Below, piece after piece: positions 37,673 to 46,685 of a stretch of 64,000 nucleotides of DNA (position 1 is the first letter of the stretch; every line of letters begins with the position of its first letter). Origin of the DNA: Variovorax sp. S12S4 (GTDB lineage Bacteria > Pseudomonadota > Gammaproteobacteria > Burkholderiales > Burkholderiaceae_C); NCBI RefSeq assembly GCF_023195515.1, contig NZ_JALPKR020000002.1, positions 682,001-746,000 on the forward strand. The letters run 5' to 3'. The position numbers were made by a program, and so were the translations under genes. The notes beneath the pieces were generated by a model. The model worked only from the letters and a program-made list of their open reading frames with translations, made no database searches and was not told the DNA's origin.

Positions 37673-38184
37673 TCAGATGACTTTTTCGATCAGGCCCATC
37701 TCGTCGCTGGACATCAGCTTGTCGATGTCCACCAGGATCAGCATCCGCTCGTCCAGCGTGCCCAGCCCGATCAGGTAGTCCGTGTCCAGCACGGCACCCA
37801 TCTCCGGCGCGGGCTTGATCTGCTCTGCGCTCAGCGTGATCACGTCCGACACGCTGTCCACCACCATGCCCACCACACGGCCGCCGATGTTCAGCACGAT
37901 CACCACCGTGAACTGGTCGTACGTCGGCGCGCCCAGCTGGAACTTGATGCGCATGTCGATGATCGGCACGATGATTCCGCGCAGGTTCACCACGCCCTTG
38001 ATGTATTCGGGCGCATTGGCAATGCGCGTCACCGCGTCGTAGCCGCGCAGCTCCTGCACCTTCTGGATGTCGATTCCGTACTCTTCCTGGCCCAGCGTGA
38101 AGGTCACGACCTCCAGCCGGCTCGAAACGGCGGACGCCGCCGCGCCGCGGTGGTTTTGTGGGGGGCGGTCATGATCTCTGTCAT
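37673..38184 (-). CDS. cheW: Chemotaxis coupling protein CheW (copy 2), N-terminal frame break
   Basis: The core (from about 38107) is intact and almost identical to cheW1, ending [10 protein letters not shown] instead of [11 protein letters not shown]. The best start is the ATG at 38184, with a strong Shine-Dalgarno (AAGGA) overlapping the end of flgJ; it reads [14 protein letters not shown] and then leaves the CheW frame. In the CheW frame the sequence just downstream reads [18 protein letters not shown]. One missing base in the GCG-codon run at 38136-38149 joins the two. Without repair, translation would need the weak GTG at 38107, giving 144 aa that lacks the first residues. Sequence error or true frameshift is undecided. 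It sits between flgJ and mcp7. Confidence 0.85.
37691..38103 (-). repeat. 413-bp perfect direct repeat, copy 2 (in cheW2)
   Basis: Second copy of the cheW repeat at 33579-33991. The repeat stops exactly where the two genes' N-terminal extensions diverge (33992 and 38104). Confidence 0.93.
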
Positions 38185-38194
38185 ATAAATTCCT

Positions 38195-39181
38195 TCAGCT
38201 GAACTTCTGCATGATGCGAACGAGCTTCTGCCCGTACTGGGGATCGGTTGCGTAGCCGGCCTTCTGCAGGCCGTGCGCGGCTTCTGCCGGCGTGTCGGCC
38301 GCCAGCACGTTGGCGTAGCGCGGATTGCGCGTGATGAACTTGGCGTAGTCGGTAAAGGCTTCGTCGTACGAGGCGTAGGCCCTGAACTTGGCGCGCATGC
38401 GCTGCGGTTCGCCGTCCACGTATTCGGTGGTGGTGGTTTCCACCACCGGGCCCTTCCAGCTGCGGTCGGCCTTGATGCCGAACAGGTTGAAGCTCTGCGT
38501 GCCGTCGTCGGCGCGGATCTCCCGCTTGCCCCAGCCCGACTCCAGCGCGGCCTGCGCAAGGATGAGCGGCGCGGGCACGCCGCTGGCGGCGCTGGCCACC
38601 TGCGCGGAGCCGCCCATGCGCTGCACGAAACTGTCGACATTGCCTTGCAGCGATGCGACGGCGGCCGTGGCCGTGGCCGTGGCCGGACGCTCGCTGTTGC
38701 GCTGGTAGATGCTCAGGTCGACCGATGCGGCCGGCGCCCGTGCCGGCACCGGTGAAGACGGCGCCGAGCCAACGGGAATGCCCGACTGCGGCGTGAGCGC
38801 AAAACCACCGGCGCGAGGCGCGAGAGGCATGGCCTCCATGCCGCCTTCCGATTCACCGCCCGACGCGGAGGCGCGGCTGAGTTGCGCGAGCATGGCTTCG
38901 GCCAGGCCGACGCCGCGGCCCGAGAGGTTCTGCGCCAGCTGCTGGTCGAGCATCGAGAGGTAGACCTTCTCGTCGCGGTTCTCGAGCAGGCCGCTCGAAG
39001 GCGTGGCCTCGCGCATGCTCTTGAGCACCATGTTCATGAACAGCGCCTCGAACTGCCGCGACACCTGCTTCAGGCCTTCTTCAGGCGAGGTGCGAACGGT
39101 GTGGCGCAATGCATCGACGCTCTGTACGTCGAGTGCAAGGCGCTGGTCCAGCGCGCCGCTTCTGCTTTCCGTGATTGCCAT
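38195..39181 (-). CDS. flgJ: Flagellar rod assembly protein/muramidase FlgJ
   Basis: 328 aa from the ATG at 39181. Two-domain FlgJ: the N-terminal rod-scaffolding domain (about 35-110; SRQFEALFMNMVLKSMREA, YLSMLDQQLAQNLSGRG) and a C-terminal peptidoglycan hydrolase domain (about 180-328). The catalytic glutamate is likely Glu214 in LAQAALESGWGKREI. It clears a hole in the cell wall for the rod. A Pro/Ala/Ser linker joins the domains. 8 bp after flgI. It is followed by cheW2 rather than flgK. Confidence 0.97.
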   Translation of the reverse strand: MAITESRSGALDQRLALDVQSVDALRHTVRTSPEEGLKQVSRQFEALFMNMVLKSMREATPSSGLLENRDEKVYLSMLDQQLAQNLSGRGVGLAEAMLAQLSRASASGGESEGGMEAMPLAPRAGGFALTPQSGIPVGSAPSSPVPARAPAASVDLSIYQRNSERPATATATAAVASLQGNVDSFVQRMGGSAQVASAASGVPAPLILAQAALESGWGKREIRADDGTQSFNLFGIKADRSWKGPVVETTTTEYVDGEPQRMRAKFRAYASYDEAFTDYAKFITRNPRYANVLAADTPAEAAHGLQKAGYATDPQYGQKLVRIMQKFS

Positions 39182-39189
39182 GCCGGTGC

Positions 39190-40305
39190 TCAGATGATCT
39201 CGAGCTCGGCGCGCAGCGCGCCGGCGGATTTCATGGCCTGCAGGATGGACACCAGGTCTTGCGGATTCGCGCCCAGGCTGTTCAGGCCCTTGATCACGTC
39301 GGCCAGCGAGGCGCCGCCGCGCACCATCTGCAATGCACCGCCGCCCTGGTTGATCGAGATCTGCGAGGTTTGCCCGACCACGGTCTGCCCGCCTGCGAAG
39401 GCGTTGGGCTGGCTCACCACCGGTTCGGTGTTGATGACCACCGAGAGGTTGCCGTGCGCCACTGCGCAGTCGTTCACGCGAACCGCCTGGTTCATGACCA
39501 CGGAGCCGGTGCGTGCGTTGACCACCACGCGCGCCACAGCCTGAGTGGGCGTGACCTCCAGGCTTTCGAGCTGCGCGAGGAAGCCGACGCGCTCCTGCGG
39601 CGCGGGGGCCTGCACATGGATGACGCGGGCATCGAGTGCCTGCGCGGTGCCGGGACCGAACTGCCGGTTGATGGCATCGACCGCGCGCTGCACCGTACCG
39701 AAATCGGACCGGTTGAGTTCGAGCGAGAACGTGCCTTCGCCGCCCACCGGCGCCTCGACGCCGCGCTCGACCAGCGCGCCGCCCGGAATGCGGCCCGAGC
39801 TGAGTTGGTTGATCTGGGCCTTGCTGCCGTTGGCCGATGCGCCCGCGCCGCCGACCACCATGTTGCCCTGCGCAATGGCATACACCTGCCCGTCGACACC
39901 CTTGAGCGGCGTCATGAGCAGCGTGCCGCCGCGCAGGCTCTTGGCATTGCCCATCGACGACACCGTCACGTCGATGTTCTGGCCGGGGCGCGCGAACGAA
40001 GGCAGCGTGGCCGTGACCATCACCGCCGCCACGTTCTTCAGCTGCATGTTCACGCCCTGCGGAATCGTGATGCCGAGCTGCTGCAGCATGTTGTTCAGGC
40101 TTTGCGTGGTGAACGGCGTCTGCATGGTCTGGTCGCCGGTACCGTCGAGCCCCACCATCAGGCCGTAGCCGATCAGCGGGTTGTCCCGCACGCCCTGGAT
40201 GCTTGCCAGTTCTTTCAGCCGTTCCGCTTGGGCAGGTGAATGCAGGGCCATGGCGCACAGCGCCAGCAGGCCGATACGGCGCACGGTATTGCAGATGTTT
40301 TTCAT
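39190..40305 (-). CDS. flgI: Flagellar P-ring protein FlgI
   Basis: 371 aa, periplasmic. A Sec signal peptide of about 27 residues (cleavage after SPAQA) precedes [32 protein letters not shown] (core motif: [14 protein letters not shown]). Other signatures: [41 protein letters not shown]. It forms the rod bushing in the peptidoglycan layer together with the FlgH L ring. It lies 4 bp after flgH. Confidence 0.98.
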   Translation of the reverse strand: MKNICNTVRRIGLLALCAMALHSPAQAERLKELASIQGVRDNPLIGYGLMVGLDGTGDQTMQTPFTTQSLNNMLQQLGITIPQGVNMQLKNVAAVMVTATLPSFARPGQNIDVTVSSMGNAKSLRGGTLLMTPLKGVDGQVYAIAQGNMVVGGAGASANGSKAQINQLSSGRIPGGALVERGVEAPVGGEGTFSLELNRSDFGTVQRAVDAINRQFGPGTAQALDARVIHVQAPAPQERVGFLAQLESLEVTPTQAVARVVVNARTGSVVMNQAVRVNDCAVAHGNLSVVINTEPVVSQPNAFAGGQTVVGQTSQISINQGGGALQMVRGGASLADVIKGLNSLGANPQDLVSILQAMKSAGALRAELEII

Positions 40306-40309
40306 GGTG

Positions 40310-40993
40310 CTAGAACGGCATCACGTTGAGGAAGATGCGCTGCATCCAACCCATGTGCTGCGCTTCGTCGATGTAGCCCTTGGCCGTGTATTCGATGCGT
40401 GCGTCGGCCACCAGGGTGGACGGCACGGTGTTGTTGCCCGAGACCGTGCGCGGATTCACCACGCCCGAGAACCGGATGTATTCGGTGCCCTGGTTGATGC
40501 CCATCTGCTTCTCGCCGCTGACCAGCAAGTTGCCGTTGCGCATCACGTCCACCACGGTGACCGTGATCACGCCGTTGAAGGTGTTGTTGGCGTTGGCGCC
40601 GCCCTTGGCATCGAGCTTGTTGCCGCCGGACAGCTTGGCGTCCTGCCCGTCGAGCAGCGAACCCAGCAGCTTGGGAATGCCGCCGGCAAAGTCGGCGGCC
40701 AGGCTGCCGGTGCGGCTCGCGGTTGCGCCGGAGTTCTTGCTGGCGTTGACCCGTTCGCTGATGACGATGGTCAGGATGTCGCCCACGTTGCGCGGCCTGC
40801 GGTCTTCGAACAGCGCGCTGCCGCCGGGGCCCTCCTGGAAGATCGCGCCGTTCGCGCGCCGCGGCGCAGAAGCCATGTTCTCGGCCCGCGCCGTCATCGG
40901 CTGGTGCACCAGCGGCTCCCGCGGAACCTGCGCGCAGCCCGAGGCCAGCACGGCGGCAACCGACAGCGCCAGGCGCAGGTTGAGGCGGGTCAT
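40310..40993 (-). CDS. flgH: Flagellar L-ring lipoprotein FlgH
   Basis: 227 aa. The lipobox LASGC puts the lipidated cysteine at residue 20. FlgH forms the outer-membrane ring around the rod. Family motifs: [63 protein letters not shown] (shown in part: [20 protein letters not shown]). Its start overlaps the flgG stop by 4 bp. Confidence 0.97.
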   Translation of the reverse strand: MTRLNLRLALSVAAVLASGCAQVPREPLVHQPMTARAENMASAPRRANGAIFQEGPGGSALFEDRRPRNVGDILTIVISERVNASKNSGATASRTGSLAADFAGGIPKLLGSLLDGQDAKLSGGNKLDAKGGANANNTFNGVITVTVVDVMRNGNLLVSGEKQMGINQGTEYIRFSGVVNPRTVSGNNTVPSTLVADARIEYTAKGYIDEAQHMGWMQRIFLNVMPF

Positions 40994-41772
40994 AACTGGG
41001 CGAGGCGCTGCAGCATCTGGTCCGAGGTCTGGACCGCCTTGCTGTTGATCTCGTAGGCGCGCTGGGTGGCAATCATGTTCACGAGCTCTTCCACCACGTT
41101 GACGTTCGACGCCTCCACATAGCCCTGGCTCAGGATGCCGGCGCCGTCGATGCCGGGGTTCACCTGGTTGGGTGCGCCCGATGCGTCGGTTTCGGCATAG
41201 AGGTTCTCGCCCTTGCTCTGCAGGCCGGCCGGGTTCAGGAACGTGGCCAGCTGCAGTTGGCCGACCTGCACCGTGTTGGTGGAGCCGGCCTGCGTGATCG
41301 ACACGATGCCGTCGCGGCCCACCGTGAGGCTGGTGGCATTGGCAGGCAGCGTGATGGCCGGCTGCACCGGAAAGCCGCTGGCCGTGACCAGCTGGCCGTC
41401 GCGGTCGGTCTGGAAGGAACCGTCGCGCGTGTACGAGGTGGTGCCATCGGGCATCAGCACCTGGAAGAAGCCGCCGCCGTTGATGGCAACGTCCGTGGGC
41501 TTGTCGGTCTTGGTGAGGTTGCCCTGCGAGTGGATGCGCTCGGTGGCGACCACATGCACGCCGGTGCCCACCTGCAAGCCCGAAGGCAGGCGGGTCTGGT
41601 CCGAAGTCTGGCCGCCGACCTGGCGCAGGTTCTGGTACATCAGGTCCTCGAACACGGCACGGCTTCGCTTGAAGCCCGTGGTGCCGACGTTGGCGAGGTT
41701 GTTCGACACCACGTCGAGTTGGGTCTGTTGTGCATCGAGACCGGTCTTGGCGATGTAGAGCGAGCGCATCAT
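40990..41772 (-). CDS. flgG: Flagellar distal rod protein FlgG
   Basis: 260 aa, the standard length. The N-terminus [20 protein letters not shown] with [19 protein letters not shown] and the C-terminus [29 protein letters not shown] are FlgG signatures. It builds the distal rod through the L and P rings. Overlaps flgH by 4 bp and follows flgF by 37 bp. Confidence 0.98.
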   Translation of the reverse strand: MMRSLYIAKTGLDAQQTQLDVVSNNLANVGTTGFKRSRAVFEDLMYQNLRQVGGQTSDQTRLPSGLQVGTGVHVVATERIHSQGNLTKTDKPTDVAINGGGFFQVLMPDGTTSYTRDGSFQTDRDGQLVTASGFPVQPAITLPANATSLTVGRDGIVSITQAGSTNTVQVGQLQLATFLNPAGLQSKGENLYAETDASGAPNQVNPGIDGAGILSQGYVEASNVNVVEELVNMIATQRAYEINSKAVQTSDQMLQRLAQL

Positions 41773-41809
41773 GGTGAAAATTCCTTGGGAGTTATGTAGG
41801 GCGCAGGCT

Positions 41810-42559
41810 TCAGCCGTACGCCAGCAGCTTGTTGGCCGACTGCGCGTTGTCGTCCGCGGTGCGCATCGACTTCATCTGCATTTCGAAGCTGCGGGCGTTG
41901 GCGATCATGGCCACCATGGCCTCGACGCCGTTGACGTTGCTGCCTTCGACGGCACCGGTGGTCACCGTGACGGCGGCATCGGCTTCGGCGGGCGGCAGGC
42001 CCTCGCGCATGCGAAACAGGCCGTCGGCGCCGCGCACCAGATCGACCGTAGGCGGGTTGACCAGCTTCAGCCGGCCCACTTCGGCAATGCCGATGGCCGG
42101 ATCGCCGGCGCCGCGCGCCGTAACCAGGCCGTTGGCGGCAATGGATACGGCGGAGCCGGGCGGCACCACGAGTGCGCCGGCATCGCCGAGCACTGCGCGC
42201 CCGCCCATGGTGGTGAGCTGGCCTTCGGCGTTCACCTGCAGGTTGCCCACGCGGGTGTAGGCTTCGCCGCCGTCAGGCGTCTGCACCACGAGCCAGCCGT
42301 CGCCGTGCACCGCCACATCGAGTGCGCGGCCGGTTTCGGTCAGCGGACCATGGCTGAAGTCGGCACCCGGCGTGGTGGCCACCACGTAGGAGCGCGTCGA
42401 CGCTTCCGGGCCGCCGTCGGTCACGGGCACTGCGCGAAAGCTGTTGATCTGCGCGCGGAATCCGGGCGTGGAGGCGTTCGCCATGTTGTTGGCGACGGAG
42501 GCTTGCTGCTCCATCGCCTGCTTGGCGCCGCTCATCGCGACATACAGCATGCGGTCCAT
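41810..42559 (-). CDS. flgF: Flagellar proximal rod protein FlgF
   Basis: 249 aa. [19 protein letters not shown] and [21 protein letters not shown] at the N-terminus and [22 protein letters not shown] at the C-terminus identify FlgF, a proximal rod subunit. It is 7 bp after flgE in the canonical order. Confidence 0.97.
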   Translation of the reverse strand: MDRMLYVAMSGAKQAMEQQASVANNMANASTPGFRAQINSFRAVPVTDGGPEASTRSYVVATTPGADFSHGPLTETGRALDVAVHGDGWLVVQTPDGGEAYTRVGNLQVNAEGQLTTMGGRAVLGDAGALVVPPGSAVSIAANGLVTARGAGDPAIGIAEVGRLKLVNPPTVDLVRGADGLFRMREGLPPAEADAAVTVTTGAVEGSNVNGVEAMVAMIANARSFEMQMKSMRTADDNAQSANKLLAYG

Positions 42560-42566
42560 AAGCTAC

Positions 42567-43781
42567 TCAGCGGATGTTGATCAGCGTCTGGACGACCTGG
42601 TCCTGCGTCTTCACCGTCTGCGCGTTGGCCTGGTAGCTGCGCTGCGCGACGATGAGGTTGACGAGCTCGGAGGTCAGGTCGACGTTGGAGGCCTCGAGCG
42701 CGCCCGAAGCAAGCGAACCCTGCTTGGTGCCCGCACCCGGCGTGCCGGTGAGCGGCTGGCCCGAGGCCAGCGTTTCGGCCCAGACGTTCTCGCCCTTGGG
42801 CTCCAGGCCGTTGGGGTTGGCGAACGAGGTCAGCACGACCTGCCCCATCAGCGTGGTCTGTTCGTTGGAGAACTTGCCGGTGATGGTGCCGTCGGGGTTG
42901 ATGGAGAACGAGGTCAGCGTGCCGGAGGTGTAGCCGTCCTGCTTGAGCGCGTTGATTTCGTTGGCGTTGCCGAACTGCGTGGTGCCCGACAGGTCCACCG
43001 TGGCATTGAGCGCCACCGAGCCGTTGCCGAAGTTCATCGTCGGCAGGGTGATCGAGCCGCCCGCCGGCGTGAGCAGGTTGCCGTTGCCGTCGAAGGTCAT
43101 CGTGGAGATCGGCGCGCCGCCGTTGAGCGCGGCGCCGTCGGCCGCGCCGTACACGTTCCAGGCATTGGCGCCGGTTTTCACGAAGAAGACGCCGAGCTCA
43201 TGCGGGCTGCCGAGCGAATCGAAGATCGGTCCGAGCGCGTTCGAATAGTTGAAGGTGTCCGAATCGGTGGGAGAGAACGGCGTCTTGGTGGGCACCGTGC
43301 CGCGCATGTCCAGGTTGAAGCGGGCTTCGATGGCGGTGGTGGCCTTCGGGTTCATGGCGGTGGTCTGAACCTGCAGCGGGCCCGGCGTGCCGCCGTCGAG
43401 GCCGCCCGTGGCGGAAACGCCATAGCCGGTGAGGCGCAGGCCGGCGGCATTGACGATGAAGCCGTCCTTGTCGCGCGTGAACTGGCCATTGCGCGAATAC
43501 ATCACCTCGCCGCTCGGGCTGCTGAGCCGGAAGAAGCCGTCGCCGTTGAGGATGGCGATGTCCAGCGGCCGGCTGCTGGTTTGCACCGAGCCCTGGGTGA
43601 AGTTCTGCACGATGCCCGACACCGCAACGCCGAGGCCGACGCGCGAGCCCGCATACACGTCCTGGAACGTTGCCGCGCCCGATTTGAAGCCGACGGTGTT
43701 GGAGTTGGCGATGTTGTTGCCGATGACGTCCAGGTTGGCGGCGGCTGCGGACAAGCCGCTGATACCTTGGGAAAAGCCCAT
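42567..43781 (-). CDS. flgE: Flagellar hook protein FlgE
   Basis: 404 aa. MGFSQGISGLSAAAANLDVIGNNIANSNTVGFKSG at the N-terminus (core: NNIANSNTVGFK) and LTSELVNLIVAQRSYQANAQTVKTQDQVVQ at the C-terminus are the hook-protein ends. It polymerises to the universal joint whose length FliK controls. The gap to flgD is 89 bp. Confidence 0.97.
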   Translation of the reverse strand: MGFSQGISGLSAAAANLDVIGNNIANSNTVGFKSGAATFQDVYAGSRVGLGVAVSGIVQNFTQGSVQTSSRPLDIAILNGDGFFRLSSPSGEVMYSRNGQFTRDKDGFIVNAAGLRLTGYGVSATGGLDGGTPGPLQVQTTAMNPKATTAIEARFNLDMRGTVPTKTPFSPTDSDTFNYSNALGPIFDSLGSPHELGVFFVKTGANAWNVYGAADGAALNGGAPISTMTFDGNGNLLTPAGGSITLPTMNFGNGSVALNATVDLSGTTQFGNANEINALKQDGYTSGTLTSFSINPDGTITGKFSNEQTTLMGQVVLTSFANPNGLEPKGENVWAETLASGQPLTGTPGAGTKQGSLASGALEASNVDLTSELVNLIVAQRSYQANAQTVKTQDQVVQTLINIR

Positions 43782-43870
43782 GATCGAATCCTTGTTTCAG
43801 TGCGAGGAAAAAATGGAAGCGGCTCGCGGCGCCAAGGCCGCTGCCAATGAAAAACACATGCGGGAGGTAC

Positions 43871-44557
43871 TCAGAGGAACATGCGCACATCGGCCAGGCC
43901 GATGCTGTTGCCCGACATCAGCTCGAGGGTGATGCCGTCGGCGCCTTGCTTGACTGCCGCCACTTGCGAGAAGACCAGCGAGGTGGCTTTCACGTCGGTG
44001 CCGTTGTTGCTGGCCGAAACCGTGAAGGTGTACGAACCGGGCGCTGCCACGGTGCCGTCGTCGGCCTTGCCGTCCCAGCTCACGGCGTTGACTCCTTCGG
44101 TCATCGAGCCGAGCGACATGGTGCGCACCGTGTGGCCGGCGGCATTGACGATCTTCACTTCGACCTCGCCGGCCGTGCCGGGCAGCTGCACCGCAAAGGG
44201 CACGGCCGCCGGCTCTTCGCCGGCCTTCGGTTCGGTGGTGCCGATGGTGTTGCCGGGCGACAGCACGTTGTAGCCGATGAGAGACGCCGCCTGCAGCACC
44301 TGGTTGGCACCGGTCTGGTTGACCAGGCCGTTCAGCGCCGTGTTGAGCCGCTCGATGCCGCTCACGGTGCTCATCTGCGCGAGCTGGGAGGTGAGCTCCG
44401 CGTTCTCCATCGGGTTGAGCGGGTCCTGGTTGTTGAGCTGCGTCACCAGCAGCTTCAGGAAGCGCTGTTCGCTGTCCACCTCGGAGGTATTGCCCGCGCT
44501 GGATGCGGCGGTGGCTGCGTTGAGCCCGGAGATGGAGGAAGTGTCGGAAATGGCCAT
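43871..44557 (-). CDS. flgD: Flagellar hook cap/assembly protein FlgD
   Basis: 228 aa. The N-terminal motif FLKLLVTQLNNQDPLNPMENAE and QLAQMSTVSGIERLN are FlgD hallmarks; the C-terminal half is a beta-rich FlgD Ig/tudor-like region (VSWDGKADDGTVAAPGSYTF). It caps the growing hook. Located between flgC and flgE. Confidence 0.97.
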   Translation of the reverse strand: MAISDTSSISGLNAATAASSAGNTSEVDSEQRFLKLLVTQLNNQDPLNPMENAELTSQLAQMSTVSGIERLNTALNGLVNQTGANQVLQAASLIGYNVLSPGNTIGTTEPKAGEEPAAVPFAVQLPGTAGEVEVKIVNAAGHTVRTMSLGSMTEGVNAVSWDGKADDGTVAAPGSYTFTVSASNNGTDVKATSLVFSQVAAVKQGADGITLELMSGNSIGLADVRMFL

Positions 44558-44579
44558 GGCTTGTGTGTGGGTGTACGGG

Positions 44580-45000
44580 TTACTGGCCGATGCTCAGCGT
44601 CTTGACCATGAGGGTCTTGGCGGTGTTCAGCACCTCGACGTTGGCCTGGTAGTTGCGCGAGGCGGAGATCATGTTGGTCATCTCCTCGACCACGTTGACG
44701 TTGGGCATCGACACGTAGCCTTCGGGGTTCGCATGCGGGTTCTTCGGGTCGAAGACCATCTTCAGCGGCGAGGCGTCTTCAACGACGCGCGCGACCTTGA
44801 CGCCGCCGATGTCCTGCTGCCCGGAGGCGGAAGACCACTTCGAACACGACCTGCTTGGCGCGGTAGGGCTTGCCGTCGGGACCGGCCACGCTTTCGGCGT
44901 TGGCGAGGTTGCTCGCGGTCACGTTCATGCGCTGCGACTGCGCGGACATGGCGGAGCCCGCCACGCTGAAGATGTTCATGGATGCGCTGGGATGCGGCAT
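44580..45000 (-). pseudogene. flgC: Flagellar proximal rod protein FlgC, frame interrupted
   Basis: From the ATG at 45000 (Shine-Dalgarno AGGAG upstream) the frame gives [28 protein letters not shown] and [10 protein letters not shown], then diverges and stops at residue 74. One base later the conserved remainder appears in another frame: [40 protein letters not shown] and the end [13 protein letters not shown] at 44580. An extra G (minus strand, at 44835) or two missing bases explain it; the corrected protein is about 139 aa, the usual FlgC size. FlgC is essential for the rod, so a real break would prevent flagellation. A sequencing error is likely. Confidence 0.9.
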
Positions 45001-45017
45001 GCGTAGCTCTCCTGTGC

Positions 45018-45422
45018 TTATTGCGCCGCGGCGAGCAGCGACTTGATCTTGGCGCTGACGACCGTGAGGTTGGTCTCGTAGCGCAGCGCGTTGTCGGCGA
45101 AGTTGATGCGCTCGGCATCCATCTCGACGGTGTTGCCGTCGATGCTGGGCTGGCTCGGCACGCGGTACAGCAGGTCGCGGTCGGGCATCGAGGAGGCCTG
45201 GCCCTGGATGTGGCGCGACGAGGTAGCGGCCATCTGCACCGACTGCCCTCCGCGCCCCTGCTCTACCGCCTGCGTGAGGCGGCTGGCGAAGTCGAAGTCA
45301 CGCGCCTTGTAGTTGGGCGTGTCCGCGTGTGCGATGTTGGCGGCCAGCACTTCCTGGCGCTGTGTCCGAAGATTGAGTGCTTCGCGGTTGAAGCGCAGTG
45401 CCGCGTCCAGCTTGTCGATCAT
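45018..45422 (-). CDS. flgB: Flagellar proximal rod protein FlgB
   Basis: 134 aa. The N-terminal segment [30 protein letters not shown] is the FlgB signature (core: [14 protein letters not shown]); the C-terminal [26 protein letters not shown] is also typical. First gene of the flgB-J operon, divergent from flgA across 162 bp that must contain both promoters. Confidence 0.97.
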   Translation of the reverse strand: MIDKLDAALRFNREALNLRTQRQEVLAANIAHADTPNYKARDFDFASRLTQAVEQGRGGQSVQMAATSSRHIQGQASSMPDRDLLYRVPSQPSIDGNTVEMDAERINFADNALRYETNLTVVSAKIKSLLAAAQ

Positions 45423-45584
45423 GTGTTTCCATCATTTGTGGCATCGCGTCCCTGGCGGGCATGGCGACTGATGGAAAGCGAGTCTATGCATGCACTGCTT
45501 TCGCAATGGGCCGAACAAAGGGGCATTTGGGGTGCACTTCGAATCTTCGGATCGGGTGCGTCTTCCTAGAATTGCCAGGCACCC

Positions 45585-46301
45585 ATGATGGAAAAACCCC
45601 ACTCCCACAAGCGCCTCCTGAAGATCGTGCTGCCAGCCTTGGCGGCAGGATTTGCGGCGGCCACATCCGTTGCCGCGGCGCCACTTGAAGGCGACGCGCG
45701 CGCCGCCGTGGACAAGTTGCTGCAGGCGCAGACCGCCGGGTTGCCGGGCAAGGTCGGCATCCGCGTGGAGGCTCCGGGCTCCGGCCCGCTGCCGCCCTGC
45801 GATGCGCTCGAGGCTTTTCTGCCTCGCGGCGCGGCGGCCTGGGGCCGCGTGTCGGTCGGCCTGCGCTGCCATTCGGACCAGAAGCCATGGACCCGCTTCG
45901 TGCTGGCCCACGTCGCGGTCGAAGGGCGCTACTTCGTCGCGCTGCGGAACATCGAAACCGGAAAGGCCCTGGCCGCGGGCGACTTTGCCGCGCGCAACGG
46001 CGATCTCACCGCCCTGCCCCGCTCCGTCGTCACGGACGCCGCGGAGCTCGAAGGCGTGGTGGCGGCCAACCGCATTGCATCGGGGGCGCCGCTGCGGCGC
46101 GAACTGGTGCGCGGCGTGGCCGTGATCCAGCAGGGCCAGACGGTGAAGGTCGTTGCCGAGGGACCGGGCTACAGTGTCAGTACCGAAGCCCGGGCGATGA
46201 CCAGCGCCGGGGCGGGCTCCACAGTGCGGGCCAAGACCCTGGACGGCCGCCTGGTCAGCGGCGTGGCCGACGAGGAAGGCCAGATCCGGCTGGCGCAGTA
46301 G
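45585..46301 (+). CDS. flgA: P-ring assembly chaperone FlgA
   Basis: 238 aa, periplasmic chaperone for FlgI. A signal peptide (residues 1-32, ending SVAAA) is followed by a divergent N-terminal part with two cysteines (PPCDALEAFL, GLRCHSD) and the conserved SAF/ChapFlgA region (ALAAGDFAARNGDL, GVVAANRIASGAPLRREL, VKVVAEGPGYSVSTEARAM). Divergent from flgB; followed by flgM. Confidence 0.95.
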   Translation: MMEKPHSHKRLLKIVLPALAAGFAAATSVAAAPLEGDARAAVDKLLQAQTAGLPGKVGIRVEAPGSGPLPPCDALEAFLPRGAAAWGRVSVGLRCHSDQKPWTRFVLAHVAVEGRYFVALRNIETGKALAAGDFAARNGDLTALPRSVVTDAAELEGVVAANRIASGAPLRRELVRGVAVIQQGQTVKVVAEGPGYSVSTEARAMTSAGAGSTVRAKTLDGRLVSGVADEEGQIRLAQ

Positions 46302-46330
46302 CCGAATTCACCGCGCAATGCGCCAAGCCC

Positions 46331-46357
46331 TAAAGTTTTGGCCCGACCTGCCGATAC
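46331..46357 (+). promoter_or_regulatory. Sigma-28 (FliA) promoter of flgMN
   Basis: TAAAGTTT (46331-46338, perfect), an 11-base spacer, and GCCGATAC (46350-46357, 7 of 8 with GCCGATAA). It lies about 27 bases before the flgM start, in the flgA-flgM gap, just where enteric flgM has its class 3 promoter. This makes FlgM expression self-limiting through FliA. Confidence 0.93.
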
Positions 46358-46383
46358 ACAAGGCAGCCCTTTGAGGAACCATC

Positions 46384-46680
46384 TTGAAAATCGATCCATC
46401 CGCCCCTTCGGCCACCCTGCTCACCCGAACCAGCAAGGGCGCATCGTCATCGCCAGCCAGCGGCACCGAGGCCGTCCAGGGCGGCAAGGACGTGGTGCAG
46501 CTCTCGTCGGGCCAGGTGCATTCGCTGCCCGACGCGCCCAACGCCGACTTCGACGCTGCGCGCGTGGCGGCCATCCGCGAGGACATCCGGGCCGGGCGCT
46601 ATGAAATTCATCCCGAGCGGATCGCCCGCGGCCTGCTGAGCAGCGTGCGCGAACTGCTGCACGAAAACGGAAAGCTGTGA
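46384..46680 (+). CDS. flgM: Anti-sigma-28 factor FlgM
   Basis: 98 aa. FlgM holds sigma-28 inactive until it is exported through the completed hook. The N-terminus is disordered and export-competent (MKIDPSAPSATLLTR). The C-terminal sigma-binding part fits the family: VRVAAIREDIRAGRYEIHPERIARGLL (core: IREDIRAGRYEIHPERIA). Followed by flgN. Confidence 0.95.
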   Translation: MKIDPSAPSATLLTRTSKGASSSPASGTEAVQGGKDVVQLSSGQVHSLPDAPNADFDAARVAAIREDIRAGRYEIHPERIARGLLSSVRELLHENGKL

Positions 46681-46685
46681 GCACC

